Shown piece after piece: positions 24,702 to 33,860 of a stretch of DNA of 34,167 nt. The stretch covers positions 1 through 34,167 of the forward strand of contig CAMCYC010000022.1 in NCBI GenBank assembly GCA_945883795.1, in the 5' to 3' direction. The stretch is from Sulfurimonas crateris. Lineage in GTDB: Bacteria > Campylobacterota > Campylobacteria > Campylobacterales > Sulfurimonadaceae. The notes beneath the pieces are model-generated. The model was not told where the DNA came from. It searched no databases and saw only the letters and a list, made by a program, of their open reading frames with translations. The position numbers were made by a program, and so were the translations under genes. Each line of letters opens with the position of its first letter. Position 1 is the first letter of the stretch.

Positions 24702-25437
24702 AATACTCAAATGAATAGATAAGTGATGCTAATCCTGAGTAGATGTAATCATCACTGACTATTGGGCTATTTATTGTTTCTCGTGATAATCTATCTACTC
24801 TTAAATTTATAAATGCTGATAGATTGTCTGTAAGTGGATAATTTATATAGGTTTGAATACCAAGTTCTAAACCATTAGAGGGTTTATACGCATTTCTACT
24901 ATTTGTAACTTCATTATGTTTAACTCCATAATAGTAGTCTAAAAATCCGCTAGATTGGTATGTTGCCATGACACTTGGATATACTGATAATTTACCAACT
25001 TGAAAATCTTGACCAATTTCACATTTGCTTATCCATGTTTCATATCTATCCAAAATATCTGTTAGTAGCGTTATTTCTAAATGTGTGTCATGTATTTTGT
25101 AACCAAAAGCCAAACCACCTTCAAAACTATTTTTGCGATCATCCATCCCAATTAAATCTTTTGAATCTTCAGATTTATAACCATAAGGTCTAGGTTGTGC
25201 TGTAAGTGAAAATCCCCAAGAGGAATCATTTTGTTTATCCCCTAAAAAGTAGACACCAATTCGTGTCCATCGTGCGTATACGACAGAATTATCAAAAAAG
25301 ATAACTGGTGAAGGTAAAAGAATTCCATCTAAACCTTTGTATGGCTGAGTTTGCATGTATGCTCCAGCACCTATTGTGATTTTTTCTTGTGCATTTAAAT
25401 ATGACAAGACAACTAAGATAGCTAAAATAAATTTCAT
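24700..25437 (-). CDS. MipA/OmpV-family outer-membrane protein
   Basis: 245 residues with a signal peptide (MKFILAILVVLSYLNAQ). The rest alternates short hydrophobic strands and turns, ends in a C-terminal aromatic (SFEY), and carries family-like stretches: GAGAYMQTQPYKGLDGILLPSPVIFF near the N-terminus, WGFSLTAQPRPYGYK, and NSFEGGLAFGYK. MipA of E. coli scaffolds murein synthase and hydrolase (MltA, PBP1b). A role in wall synthesis here is inference, helped by its position: it overlaps the mreC stop by ATGA and is the last gene of the mre operon. Confidence 0.85.
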   Translation of the reverse strand: MKFILAILVVLSYLNAQEKITIGAGAYMQTQPYKGLDGILLPSPVIFFDNSVVYARWTRIGVYFLGDKQNDSSWGFSLTAQPRPYGYKSEDSKDLIGMDDRKNSFEGGLAFGYKIHDTHLEITLLTDILDRYETWISKCEIGQDFQVGKLSVYPSVMATYQSSGFLDYYYGVKHNEVTNSRNAYKPSNGLELGIQTYINYPLTDNLSAFINLRVDRLSRETINSPIVSDDYIYSGLASLIYSFEY

Positions 25438-26195
25438 TTGACCCTCTTTATGATGTGGAAGTAGTTTGGATTATTTGCTTTATAATAAGGTTCTACAATA
25501 GCACTTTGATACCCTTGTGCTTTTGAGCATGAGAGTACACGACCAACTTTTAAACCTTTGAAAAATAGCTTATCTAATCCAGAAGTTTTTACTTCATCTC
25601 CAACTTGGATATTCATCCATGAAGGGATAAATTTTACAATAAGATTTTCTTTATTAGTTCCTTGTGCTATTCCTGGAGCAGATGCTGAACCAATGATAAC
25701 TGCGTAAGTGCTCATGATGTCACGATTTAAAATTCCCAAAGGCTTTTCATTATCTGCAATAACAATTCCAGCAACTAACTCTTTATAGGCAAGACCATAA
25801 ATTTTTGATGCGTTATAATCATTAATTTCTAGCCATATTCGATTTAGATTTCCAAATTTTTGGTATGAAATTGTTCTCACAAGTGTAACAGATGGGTTTG
25901 TTTTTAAAATAGAGTTATTTTCATAAAAAAGATCATTTAATTCTGAAGCTAATTGCTGCATAACTAAATGATTGTTTTCGTACTGTTCGAGCTTCTCTTC
26001 AAGTTCTTGGATATGTTTTGATTGAAAAAAATGAGTATAAACCGTTTCATCAATGGACTCTGAAATATTGTGATAAGTCGATTTAATAGAATTTAGTACT
26101 GAAATTAAAGGGGATTGTATTGTATCAGAGTAATAAATTGCACTCAAGAAGAGTACAATTAAAACAGCTATAAAATTAGTTAGCCCTTTATTCAT
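25434..26195 (-). CDS. mreC: Rod shape-determining protein MreC
   Basis: 253 residues from the ATG at 26195; a TTG at 26201 is also in frame. One membrane helix (about 5-24) is followed by a coiled coil (about 55-100, HIQELEEKLEQYENNH) and two beta-barrel-like domains, the normal MreC layout. MreC lies in the periplasm and links the MreB filament to the elongation synthases. The start overlaps the mreB stop by 8 bases and the end overlaps mipA by ATGA. No mreD is found next to it in this window. Confidence 0.93.
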   Translation of the reverse strand: MNKGLTNFIAVLIVLFLSAIYYSDTIQSPLISVLNSIKSTYHNISESIDETVYTHFFQSKHIQELEEKLEQYENNHLVMQQLASELNDLFYENNSILKTNPSVTLVRTISYQKFGNLNRIWLEINDYNASKIYGLAYKELVAGIVIADNEKPLGILNRDIMSTYAVIIGSASAPGIAQGTNKENLIVKFIPSWMNIQVGDEVKTSGLDKLFFKGLKVGRVLSCSKAQGYQSAIVEPYYKANNPNYFHIIKRVK

Positions 26196-27225
26196 TTTCA
26201 AAAAGTTCTTGGAGTAAATCTATCTCTTCAAGTGCTCTGCCTGTTCCTCGTGCAACTGCCAAAAGTGGCTCATCAGCAACATATACAGGAATTCTTACAA
26301 GGTCTGAGAGATATTTATCTAATTGACGAATTAAAGCTCCTCCACCTGTTAAAATAATACCATTATTGACGATATCTCCTGCTAAATCTGGAGGCATCTG
26401 CTCTAGTACATCACGAAGTGCTTCAGCAATCTCTTTTAATGGTTCTTGCATCGCTTCTCTTGCATCTTCACTTGTAAGTTCCACTGAGCTAAGGAGTCCT
26501 TCAACTTGGTCTCTTCCATTGATTACCATAGTTAATGTTTCATCAAGAGTTGCAGCGGTTCCGATATTAATTTTAATCTCTTCAGCTACTCGTTCACCAA
26601 TGAGTAAATTATATTTTTTACGAACATAGTTTACAATCCCTTGGTCAATTTTATCCCCTGCTGTACGGATAGATTTGGAAACAACAAGTCCACCAAGCGA
26701 GACTACACCAACTTCAGTAGTACCTCCACCAATATCCACAACCAAATGACCTTTTGGTTCTCGAATATTTACACCAGCACCAATTGCAGCAGCCATAGGC
26801 TCTTCTATAAGAAATACCTCTCTAGCACCTGCACTTAAAGCAGATTCTCTAACCGCTTTTCTCTCAACTTGAGTAAGTCCATAAGGAACACAAATAATAA
26901 TTCTAGGGCTTATAAGGGAGCTTCTACCATGTGCTTTTTCAATGAACTTTCGAATCATTTTTTCTGTCATATCAAAGTCTGCTATAACCCCATCTCTCAT
27001 AGGTCTAATTGCTTTAATATTTCCTGGGGTTTTTCCAACCATCTCTTTTGCTTCAAATCCTACTGCTAGAACTCTTTGGTGCCCATTTCTGTCAGTTTTA
27101 ACTGCGACAACAGAAGGTTCATTAATAATAATACCTCTACCTTTGGCAATAACAATTGTATTTGCTGTGCCTAAGTCGATGGATAAATCATTTGAAAAAA
27201 GTCCTATTAATTTACTAAATATCAT
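26188..27225 (-). CDS. mreB: Rod shape-determining protein MreB (bacterial actin)
   Basis: 345 residues from the ATG at 27225, the usual length; GAGG lies about 10 bases upstream. A GTG at 27240 overlaps the clpX stop and would add five residues. The actin-type ATP-binding parts are visible: SIDLGTANT (phosphate 1), VDIGGGTTEVGVVSLGG (phosphate 2) and GGGALIRQLDKYL (adenosine). MreB polymerises under the inner membrane and steers lateral wall synthesis, keeping the cell rod- or spiral-shaped. It lies between clpX and mreC in the order known from Helicobacter. Confidence 0.97.
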   Translation of the reverse strand: MIFSKLIGLFSNDLSIDLGTANTIVIAKGRGIIINEPSVVAVKTDRNGHQRVLAVGFEAKEMVGKTPGNIKAIRPMRDGVIADFDMTEKMIRKFIEKAHGRSSLISPRIIICVPYGLTQVERKAVRESALSAGAREVFLIEEPMAAAIGAGVNIREPKGHLVVDIGGGTTEVGVVSLGGLVVSKSIRTAGDKIDQGIVNYVRKKYNLLIGERVAEEIKINIGTAATLDETLTMVINGRDQVEGLLSSVELTSEDAREAMQEPLKEIAEALRDVLEQMPPDLAGDIVNNGIILTGGGALIRQLDKYLSDLVRIPVYVADEPLLAVARGTGRALEEIDLLQELFENE

Positions 27226-27236
27226 ATTGTTTTGCC

Positions 27237-28481
27237 TCACGCTATCTTTTTTGTAGATTTTTTTATATATATTGGAGTTTCACCATTATCAATTACTTCT
27301 TTTGTAATTAAAACTTCATAACCAGCATATTCAGGTAATTCATACATGATATCAATCATATTTTCCTCTAAAATTGCACGAAGTCCACGAGCACCAGTTT
27401 TTCTCTTAATTGCTTTTTTTGCAATACAAAGGAGTGCTTCATCTTCAAAATTAAGTTCAACTTGATCAATAGAAAAAAGCTTTTTATATTGTTTTATAAG
27501 TGAATTTTTAGGTTCAGTTAAAATACGAACCATGTCTGCTTCTGTAATCTCATTGAGTGAGGCAATAATTGGTAAACGACCAACAAGTTCTGGAATAAGT
27601 CCATAACTCACTAAATCATCAGGTTCAACCATATCATAAGTTATTTTTCGTTCCTCTTTTGTTTTTTTATCATGACCAAAGCCTAAAATATTTTCTCCTT
27701 GTTTTCTTTTGATAATTTCATCAAGTCCATCAAATGCACCACCACAAATAAATAAAATACCTGTTGTATCAATAGAAGTAAATTCTTGGTTTGGATGCTT
27801 TCTTCCACCTTTAGGTGGAATATTGACAGCTGCACCTTCAATTATTTTTAAAAGTGCTTGTTGTACACCTTCTCCTGAAACATCACGAGTGATAGAACGA
27901 TTTTCACTCATTCGAGAAATTTTGTCTACTTCATCTATAAAAACTATTCCTTGTTGCGCTCTTTGGATATTACCATCTGCAGCTTGGAGAAGTTTTGTTA
28001 AAATATTTTCTACATCTTCTCCAACATATCCCGCTTCAGTAAGGCTTGTTGCATCCGCAATTGCAATAGGCACATTTAAAACTCTTGCAATTGTTTGTGC
28101 CATGAGTGTTTTACCACTACCAGTTGGACCAATGAGTAAAACATTTGATTTTGCTATCTCTGTGTCATCATCTGTAATTGTTGTTGTTCGGAATATTCTT
28201 TTATAGTGGTTGTAAACAGCAACGCTTAAAAGCTTTCTGGCTCTTTCTTGACCTATAATATATTCGCCCAAAAAGTTGTCTAACTCCTTTGGTGTCATAA
28301 GATTATTCACTGCTTCAAGAAGTTCAGCATTGTTTGCTTCATGTACCTCTTTTTCATCACCGAACATAATCTTATATGCAGAGATTACACAGTTCTTACA
28401 AATGTAAACTCCATTTCCTGCAATGAGTGGATTAACTTCACTCTCACTTGCATCACAAAAACTACAATGTCTATGGATCAT
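27237..28481 (-). CDS. clpX: ATP-dependent Clp protease, ATPase subunit ClpX
   Basis: 414 residues. The N-terminal zinc-binding domain has CSFC and CKNC (about residues 5-35). The AAA+ core has Walker A GPTGSGKT, Walker [11 protein letters not shown], the pore loop GYVGEDVE and the RKH-like stretch. ClpX unfolds tagged proteins and feeds them to ClpP, which is not encoded in this window. The start codon overlaps the lpxA stop by ATGA, with GAGAGG upstream, so it is coupled to lipid A synthesis genes. The [15 protein letters not shown] sensor-1 region is also typical. Confidence 0.97.
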   Translation of the reverse strand: MIHRHCSFCDASESEVNPLIAGNGVYICKNCVISAYKIMFGDEKEVHEANNAELLEAVNNLMTPKELDNFLGEYIIGQERARKLLSVAVYNHYKRIFRTTTITDDDTEIAKSNVLLIGPTGSGKTLMAQTIARVLNVPIAIADATSLTEAGYVGEDVENILTKLLQAADGNIQRAQQGIVFIDEVDKISRMSENRSITRDVSGEGVQQALLKIIEGAAVNIPPKGGRKHPNQEFTSIDTTGILFICGGAFDGLDEIIKRKQGENILGFGHDKKTKEERKITYDMVEPDDLVSYGLIPELVGRLPIIASLNEITEADMVRILTEPKNSLIKQYKKLFSIDQVELNFEDEALLCIAKKAIKRKTGARGLRAILEENMIDIMYELPEYAGYEVLITKEVIDNGETPIYIKKSTKKIA

Positions 28482-29263
28482 ATATTTTTCCTCTCGTACG
28501 GAATTCCGCGTTTAGTTTCTAAAATAAAATTACAAAGTTTATGGATATGACTATTTTTACTATTTTCTATCATTTCACTTGCTGCATCTTTAAGTGGTTT
28601 TCCAGATTCAAAAAGAATTTTGTAGGCGATTTTTAGCTCATCTATTTCATCTCTTTGAAAATGTCTTCTCAGACCTGTTAAATTTAATCCTCTTAAATTT
28701 GCCCGATTTCCCTCAGCCATACAAAATGGGGGAATATCTTGCGATAATGCAGAAGCTCCAGCTATCATAGCATAATCTCCAATATGAACAAATTGATGAA
28801 TTGGTGTCATCCCACCAACAACAACATAATCACCCATCTCAACATGTCCTGCCAAAGTAGCAGCATTTGCTAAGATACAATGGTTGCCAATGATAACATC
28901 ATGACCTATATGGACATATCCCATAAAAAGGTTGTTAGAACCGATGAGCGTTTTACCGCCACCACCTTTTGTTCCAGGATTAAAGAGCGTGAATTCCCTT
29001 ATCTTATTATTATCACCAATAATCAGTTCTACATCTTCACCATCAAATTTCAAATCTTGTGGAATTGAACCAACAACTGCATGTGAGAATATATGGTTAT
29101 TTTTACCAATAGTAGTTTTTCCATAAATAAGTGCACCTTGGTCAATTATAGTTCCATCACCAATAGTTGCATGTGCAGATATAAAACAAAATGGTGCAAT
29201 TTCTACATTTTTACCTATAACTGCCCCATCTTCTATGACAGCTAGTGGAGAAATCTTGTTCAA
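28478..29263 (-). CDS. lpxA: UDP-N-acetylglucosamine acyltransferase
   Basis: 261 residues starting at TTG 29263, one base after the fabZ stop. It has no clear Shine-Dalgarno, so it probably depends on coupling to fabZ. LpxA attaches a 3-hydroxyacyl chain to UDP-GlcNAc, the first step of lipid A. The left-handed hexapeptide-repeat helix is plain: repeated [IV]GxxxxI units through about residue 185, with the catalytic-histidine segment [15 protein letters not shown] and the helical C-terminal part [15 protein letters not shown] trimer in the cytoplasm. It shares the hydroxyacyl-ACP pool with FabZ, encoded just upstream. Confidence 0.96.
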   Translation of the reverse strand: MNKISPLAVIEDGAVIGKNVEIAPFCFISAHATIGDGTIIDQGALIYGKTTIGKNNHIFSHAVVGSIPQDLKFDGEDVELIIGDNNKIREFTLFNPGTKGGGGKTLIGSNNLFMGYVHIGHDVIIGNHCILANAATLAGHVEMGDYVVVGGMTPIHQFVHIGDYAMIAGASALSQDIPPFCMAEGNRANLRGLNLTGLRRHFQRDEIDELKIAYKILFESGKPLKDAASEMIENSKNSHIHKLCNFILETKRGIPYERKNI

Positions 29264-29264
29264 G

Positions 29265-29714
29265 TTATTTATCTACTATCATAGCTTTGAGTTCAGCTTG
29301 AGAAACAAGTACATTATCCACATACGCTTTTCCATCAAGCATCCAGATAGTGCCTTTTCTTTTAATAACGCTAATTCTATATTCTAATCTATCTCCAGGT
29401 CTCACAGGAGCACGAAATTTTGCATTATCGATACTCATGAAATAAACAACTTTATTTGCTACTTCTTCCTCTGTTAAATCATCCATACTGTGAAATGCTA
29501 AAATTCCACCAGCTTGTGCCATCCCTTCGAGTATCATAACTCCGGGATAAATTGGGTGACCAGGAAAATGTCCTTGAAAAACTTGTTCACTAATAGATAC
29601 ATTTTTGAAACCGACTAAAGTTTCATTTTTAACAATATCCGTAACCCTATCAATAAGTAAAAATGGGTAACGATGAGGTAATATTTTTTGAATTTCCATA
29701 ACATCCATAGTCAT
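29265..29714 (-). CDS. fabZ: 3-hydroxyacyl-ACP dehydratase FabZ
   Basis: 149 residues, normal size. It dehydrates 3-hydroxyacyl-ACP in fatty acid synthesis. The [11 protein letters not shown] opening, [20 protein letters not shown] (catalytic His and Glu) and the later [12 protein letters not shown] are hot-dog-fold hallmarks. The ATG at 29714 has AAAAGGCG upstream. It opens the fabZ-lpxA-clpX-mreB-mreC-mipA operon; possible -10 boxes on the minus strand are TATAAT at 29766-29761, overlapping the queH stop, and TAAAAT at 29749-29744. Confidence 0.96.
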   Translation of the reverse strand: MTMDVMEIQKILPHRYPFLLIDRVTDIVKNETLVGFKNVSISEQVFQGHFPGHPIYPGVMILEGMAQAGGILAFHSMDDLTEEEVANKVVYFMSIDNAKFRAPVRPGDRLEYRISVIKRKGTIWMLDGKAYVDNVLVSQAELKAMIVDK

Positions 29715-29761
29715 CAGTAAACGCCTTTTAAAATTTTTTCGCTATTTTAGCTGAATTAATA

Positions 29762-30844
29762 TTATAAAACTATTAGCTTTTCCTTTGTGTCTTCGTAAGT
29801 TTTTGCATCAAGAGTTATTGTTAATTTCTCAAGTGAAATTTTTTCAATGATAATAATTAGCGTTAAATCATAATGAGTGCATGTTAAACTATTTCTAAAT
29901 TTTAACTCTTCTTCAAAACTGAGCGGATTAAAAATAAGCTGTTTTATATTTTTATAACTTGTGTCACATCTTTTATTGAACTCTTTGAGTGTAATAAATT
30001 TTACCTCATCTTTATTAAAATAGTGGATACTATTACTTTCAAATTCTATTCTTCCTTGTACTTTTTTTCTTGGAAGCGTTGAATAAGAGAGTGCATAGGC
30101 TGGAATATTTGTATTTTCCCCTTCTATAACTGTAAAATTGAATTGTCGATAATTTAAGAATTTTTGTTTAATTATTTTATAAGGAATATTTTTTTCTTCA
30201 AGCTCAATGCGATATTTATACATGGCAAGTCGCTCCTCTATAGAAGCTGGTAAAATTTCGTTTGAAATAGGAGAAAACATCTCATCCATAAGTCTTTGTT
30301 GTTGTTCTCGTTGCATGGTAAGCCCATAAATACAACCGCAATAATCCTGACGGTAGAGTTGTTCTTCTTTTGTAACTCTACTTTGGTCTTGTGTTCCACC
30401 ACCAGAGCGATAATCAACGGCGATAAATTCCACTCCATGATTTTTATAAAAAGCATCACCAACCCGTTTGAGTTGTTCTTGGGATTTGAGTGGACTTACA
30501 AGTAAAGTTGTAGTCATCTTTTTTTCTCCAAGTTCAAGTGCCTTATGCGCACTCACATCAAAGCGTTTATCAAAACAAACTTCACATCGAGCCCCTTTTT
30601 CAGGCTCATTTTCCAAACCCTTGACTGCTTGTATCCAAGCTTCAAAATCATAGTCGCCTTCAAGTAAATCAATACCTAGTTTTTTACAAGAGCGTTGTAC
30701 ATCAAGATAACGGAGTTGATACTCTGAATAAGGATGGATATTTGGGTCATAAAAAAATCCAGTGAGTTTTTCATCAGGATAGTCATGTTGGAGTTTTTCT
30801 AAAAAAAAGTGCGAATCAACGCTACAACAAATATGTACTAAAAT
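29762..30844 (-). CDS. queH: Epoxyqueuosine reductase QueH, apparently with an ATT start codon
   Basis: 360 residues if read from ATT at 30844. QueH reduces epoxyqueuosine to queuosine in the wobble base of certain tRNAs; it replaces QueG in many bacteria. The family motif LVHICCSVDSHFF with the vicinal cysteines C6-C7 is at the very start. Further conserved cysteines are C87 and C90 (GARCEVCFDKRF) and C169 and C171 (YRQDYCGCIYG). Residues from about 190 form an extension of unclear role. The frame is uninterrupted, but no ATG, GTG, TTG or CTG occurs between the stop at 30868-30866 and the TTG at 30616, which would remove 76 residues including the CC motif. AAGGA sits 7 bases before the ATT at 30844 (ATT at 30847 is also possible). 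Confidence 0.85.
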   Translation of the reverse strand: MLVHICCSVDSHFFLEKLQHDYPDEKLTGFFYDPNIHPYSEYQLRYLDVQRSCKKLGIDLLEGDYDFEAWIQAVKGLENEPEKGARCEVCFDKRFDVSAHKALELGEKKMTTTLLVSPLKSQEQLKRVGDAFYKNHGVEFIAVDYRSGGGTQDQSRVTKEEQLYRQDYCGCIYGLTMQREQQQRLMDEMFSPISNEILPASIEERLAMYKYRIELEEKNIPYKIIKQKFLNYRQFNFTVIEGENTNIPAYALSYSTLPRKKVQGRIEFESNSIHYFNKDEVKFITLKEFNKRCDTSYKNIKQLIFNPLSFEEELKFRNSLTCTHYDLTLIIIIEKISLEKLTITLDAKTYEDTKEKLIVL

Positions 30845-30882
30845 AATTTTTTCCTTTACTTTTCTCTATAAGCGTATGACAT

Positions 30883-30948
30883 AAAAAAAGAATGAAAAGT
30901 ACCTATTTAATGAATAACTAGTATATCATTAATTATGGTTAGGCACTT
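30883..30948 (-). terminator. Terminator after the FapA-family gene
   Basis: Directly after the stop, AAGTGCCTA (minus strand, 30948-30940) pairs with TAGGTACTT (30905-30897) with one G-T pair. An inner stem of TTAATGA with TCATTAA stacks inside across a small internal loop. TTCATTCTTTTTTT follows, a good U-tract. It separates the fapA and queH transcripts. Confidence 0.65.
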
Positions 30949-32755
30949 ATTGAATATTAATAACTTTATATTCCCCGTCTTTTTTTAAAAAGATTTCTTG
31001 ATGAATACCTTGTGGGGAAAGAGAATAGCTTTGTGATGTTTTAACATCTATAAAACTTACTTGAGTTGTACCATCATAGTTTCCTGTATATTTTATTTTA
31101 CCATGAAACTCAGCCTCATACATATTTTCAAGTTTTTGTTCAATTTGTGAAAGTTTTTTTTCTTCATTTTCTATATTTTCGGCTGCAAGTTTCATCGCCT
31201 CGCCATCTTTTTTATACTGTTTAATTCTTATTATGTCAATTTTATTAGGAGCTGTTGAAGCTTTTGTAGCCTCTAGGATTCGTTTTTGAAAGACTTTCAT
31301 CCTATTTAATTGTTCTTTGTGTTCTAAGAATTTTTGAAGATGTGCTTTTTTTAATGATAAAAATATAGTCTTTTCTGCTTTAAGTTCTTGTTTGAGTGAT
31401 TCAATAGCTTCATAAAAAGTTTCTATTTTTTTTGGATTTATTGTAAGCTGATTATGTTCACCAGAGATGGCATGAATTTCAATCAATTCAGAGGCTATGA
31501 CAGTTGCATTTGAAGTCAACTCCTCAACAATCACTCTTTTAGCAATAATCTCACCACCTAGCATTTTTTTTACATACACATCATCTGCTTGAATTGTTCC
31601 ATTTTCTAAAATGTCTATTGTGGCAGTTTTTGCTTTAAGATTGCCACGGTGTAAATGTATCTGTGCATGTTCAACAGCTTCTAGATGAGAACTTCTATGG
31701 GTTTGTTGCCCAATACTGAGGTCATTTGCTCTTACTTTTGTATAGGAACCTACAGTTCCTTTAATATTTAAGTGTTCAACATCTATGTTTACGCCACTTC
31801 CAACAGCATCATCTTTTGTGTCAGTGCTCTCAATATTTACAGAAATATTTTTTTTATTTCCAGAATCTATTGAGCCTGTATAACGAAATGAAGCAGTTTC
31901 TATTGAGACCTCTTGAGATACAGAAATAATAGCATCTATATTTTTTACATATCCATCTATTTTTGCATAATATTGAATGGAATTTTCAGTATCGACGACT
32001 CTAACAGTTGTTTCATTAGCTTTGTAATGTGCAAATTTTCTTTGTGGTTGTGAAACCATGACATATTCTCCATTACAACTTCTTCCATCGATACCCTTTT
32101 TTGGTTTTATATATTCAAATATTAATTCGTCTGGTTCTACCGCTTCTATAAGACTCTTCTTTTGTTTTTCAGTTTTGAGATAATGTAAAATAATTGCGTC
32201 ATCTATAGCAAATATTGGCTCAGGAGACTCAGCTATTGATATTCTTATATCTTTTGTAAGAGGTGTGTTACATTTAATCACTTTAGATAATTTAATGAGT
32301 GTAGCATTAAGATTTCCTTCAAAACTTAAGATGAGAAACCCTAATTTAAGTTTTTGACGATTAATCTCTTTTTTTAGTAGTTTTGCTAAATCTTTCGTGC
32401 AAGGAAAAATACTACCTTGTTTAAATATAGCAATAACTTTGCTTTTTGTTTTATTGGATATTATCTCTATTTTTACATCTTTGAGTTGTTCATTTATTTC
32501 GTAAGGCTTTATTTTTATTTTGTATTCTTGTCGAATTTGTAAATCTTCAGAGCGTAAAACTTGTTCATCAAATATTTTTTCAACTGGTTCCTTGAAAATA
32601 GTCCATTCTGAATATTCAGATGAGCGAATAAGCGTCACTACAGAAATTAAATCAAAATCAACATCTTCTTTTGCTATTTTTCTATCTTTAGCTGCTTCAT
32701 TGAGTGTCTGTGTTATATTGACAGAAATTTTTATAAAAGGTGTAAAAGTTACCAA
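30947..32755 (-). CDS. FapA-family (DUF342) protein
   Basis: 602 residues starting at TTG 32755, with AAGG 7 bases upstream. The core (about 205-430) matches the FapA/DUF342 family: IKPKKGIDGRSCNGE, then a beta-helix-like run with VEHLNIKGTVGSYTKVRANDLSIG and repeated IDILENGTIQADDVYVKKMLGGEIIA motifs. A long coiled coil follows (about 450-550), with a small beta domain at the end. The N-terminal 190 residues are a divergent extension. In Vibrio, FapA affects polar flagellum placement; no flagellar gene is in this window, so that role is not shown here. No signal peptide; cytoplasmic. Confidence 0.82.
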   Translation of the reverse strand: MVTFTPFIKISVNITQTLNEAAKDRKIAKEDVDFDLISVVTLIRSSEYSEWTIFKEPVEKIFDEQVLRSEDLQIRQEYKIKIKPYEINEQLKDVKIEIISNKTKSKVIAIFKQGSIFPCTKDLAKLLKKEINRQKLKLGFLILSFEGNLNATLIKLSKVIKCNTPLTKDIRISIAESPEPIFAIDDAIILHYLKTEKQKKSLIEAVEPDELIFEYIKPKKGIDGRSCNGEYVMVSQPQRKFAHYKANETTVRVVDTENSIQYYAKIDGYVKNIDAIISVSQEVSIETASFRYTGSIDSGNKKNISVNIESTDTKDDAVGSGVNIDVEHLNIKGTVGSYTKVRANDLSIGQQTHRSSHLEAVEHAQIHLHRGNLKAKTATIDILENGTIQADDVYVKKMLGGEIIAKRVIVEELTSNATVIASELIEIHAISGEHNQLTINPKKIETFYEAIESLKQELKAEKTIFLSLKKAHLQKFLEHKEQLNRMKVFQKRILEATKASTAPNKIDIIRIKQYKKDGEAMKLAAENIENEEKKLSQIEQKLENMYEAEFHGKIKYTGNYDGTTQVSFIDVKTSQSYSLSPQGIHQEIFLKKDGEYKVINIQ

Positions 32756-32896
32756 AATAGAACCTTAATTAAGAATGTTTTGAATTCTAGTTTGTAAGTT
32801 CTTAAAATATGCTTTTCATAATAATAGATTTAAGATTTATTTACATATAGAAGCAAAAAAGTATAAAAAAATGCTGTTATAGTATGATTTTTATCT

Positions 32897-32902
32897 TATA
32901 AT
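32897..32902 (+). promoter_or_regulatory. Putative -10 box of the 112-residue gene
   Basis: TATAAT on the plus strand, 27 bases before the ATG at 32930. AAAGGA precedes the ATG. Confidence 0.55.
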
Positions 32903-32929
32903 ATGGAAAATAATTTATAAAGGATGTTC

Positions 32930-33268
32930 ATGTCAGATGATAGAAGTTTTGGGGATATGTTTAAAGACAACCTTAAAAAAGAGATAAAACAGCGAGTGAA
33001 GGATGTATTTATACATAGTTCTTATGCAAACGATGATTCTCATGTACTTGATAGAATGGCGGATGTGATGTACGGCTTGACAACTAAAATGCCAGTCATT
33101 GGTAAATATACAAAAGTACCACTTGATAAAATGGATACGCTCAATAAGACAAAGCAATTTACAAGTAAAGCGTTTAAGCCTATTTTTCCATTTTTTAAAG
33201 TTGATAAAAAGTACACAGAAAAATTTGTAAATGAAGCTCCAAAAAATGAGTTAGAAAAGAATAAATAA
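32930..33268 (+). CDS. Small protein of unknown function (112 residues)
   Basis: Not recognised. The ATG at 32930 has AAAGGA 5 bases upstream; an ATG at 32924 overlaps that site. It begins SDDRSFGDMFKDNLKKEIKQRVKDVF, an amphipathic charged helix, followed by VLDRMADVMYGLTTKMPVIGKYTKVPLDKMD and a lysine-rich tail. It is strongly basic with alternating hydrophobic positions, and has no signal peptide or membrane helix. It has its own promoter and a shared hairpin downstream, so it looks like a genuine single-gene unit. Confidence 0.75.
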   Translation: MSDDRSFGDMFKDNLKKEIKQRVKDVFIHSSYANDDSHVLDRMADVMYGLTTKMPVIGKYTKVPLDKMDTLNKTKQFTSKAFKPIFPFFKVDKKYTEKFVNEAPKNELEKNK

Positions 33269-33269
33269 A

Positions 33270-33291
33270 TCCCAAGTTATTTGACTTGGGA
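33270..33291. terminator. Bidirectional terminator hairpin between two convergent genes
   Basis: TCCCAAGT (33270-33277) pairs perfectly with ACTTGGGA (33284-33291), loop TATTTG. On the minus strand it is followed by TTTATTTATTCTTTT, so it serves the cyclophilin best and probably ends the 112-residue gene too. Confidence 0.6.
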
Positions 33292-33318
33292 AGTGTGCAA
33301 AGTAACTCTTAATAATTT

Positions 33319-33828
33319 TTAAGATTCTTTACTTTCTAGTATTTCAATACTATTTATTTTATCTTGTCCTTTGATACTATCTAAAACAGTAAAACTCTCA
33401 GCATCATCTTTTTCAATTCCACCAAATACAGTATGAACACCATTTAAATGTGGCGTAGATGTGAAACAGATAAAAAATTGGCTACCACCAGTATTTGGTC
33501 CAGCATGTGCCATAGATAAAGTTCCACGAATATGTTTAGATGTATTTAATTTTGTCTCACATGGAATAGCCCAATTTGGTCCACCTGTACCAGTTCCATG
33601 AGGGCAGCCACCTTGTGCCATAAAACCAGGAATGACACGGTGAAAACTAAGGTCATTATAAAAACCTGTATTAGCTAAATGTGCAAAATTTGCAACTGTA
33701 TTTGGAGTTTCATCACCAAAAAGTTTAAGCCAGATAACACCTCTTGGAGTTGTAATTTTAGCCCACAAAAATTTAGCTATCTCTTCTTTACTTAAATCGT
33801 AATTTTTTAATTCTTTTTTACCAAACAT
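33319..33828 (-). CDS. Cyclophilin-type peptidyl-prolyl cis-trans isomerase
   Basis: 169 residues. The cyclophilin active-site segments are visible: SFHRVIPGFMAQGG (catalytic Arg and Phe), SMAHAGPNTGGSQFFICF and LNGVHTVFGG. It speeds up proline isomerisation in folding proteins. No signal peptide is visible (MFGKKELKNYDLSKEE), so this is a cytoplasmic PpiB-type enzyme rather than the periplasmic PpiA. AAAGGA precedes the ATG and TATAAT on the minus strand lies at 33860-33855. Confidence 0.93.
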   Translation of the reverse strand: MFGKKELKNYDLSKEEIAKFLWAKITTPRGVIWLKLFGDETPNTVANFAHLANTGFYNDLSFHRVIPGFMAQGGCPHGTGTGGPNWAIPCETKLNTSKHIRGTLSMAHAGPNTGGSQFFICFTSTPHLNGVHTVFGGIEKDDAESFTVLDSIKGQDKINSIEILESKES

Positions 33829-33854
33829 GGATTTCCTTTTGTAATTATTTGGAA

Positions 33855-33860
33855 ATTATA
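33855..33860 (-). promoter_or_regulatory. Putative -10 box of the cyclophilin gene
   Basis: TATAAT on the minus strand, 26 bases before the ATG at 33828. Confidence 0.55.

Noticed and set aside
27709-28206. 165-residue plus-strand frame
   Set aside because: It lies antisense inside clpX and mirrors its codon usage; clpX is unmistakable.
29762-30616. QueH starting at the TTG at 30616
   Set aside because: It would drop 76 residues that clearly belong to QueH, including the vicinal cysteines, while the frame is open upstream and has a binding site before the ATT.
29762-30844. queH as a pseudogene
   Set aside because: The frame has no internal stop or frameshift and all family cysteines are present; only the start codon is unusual.
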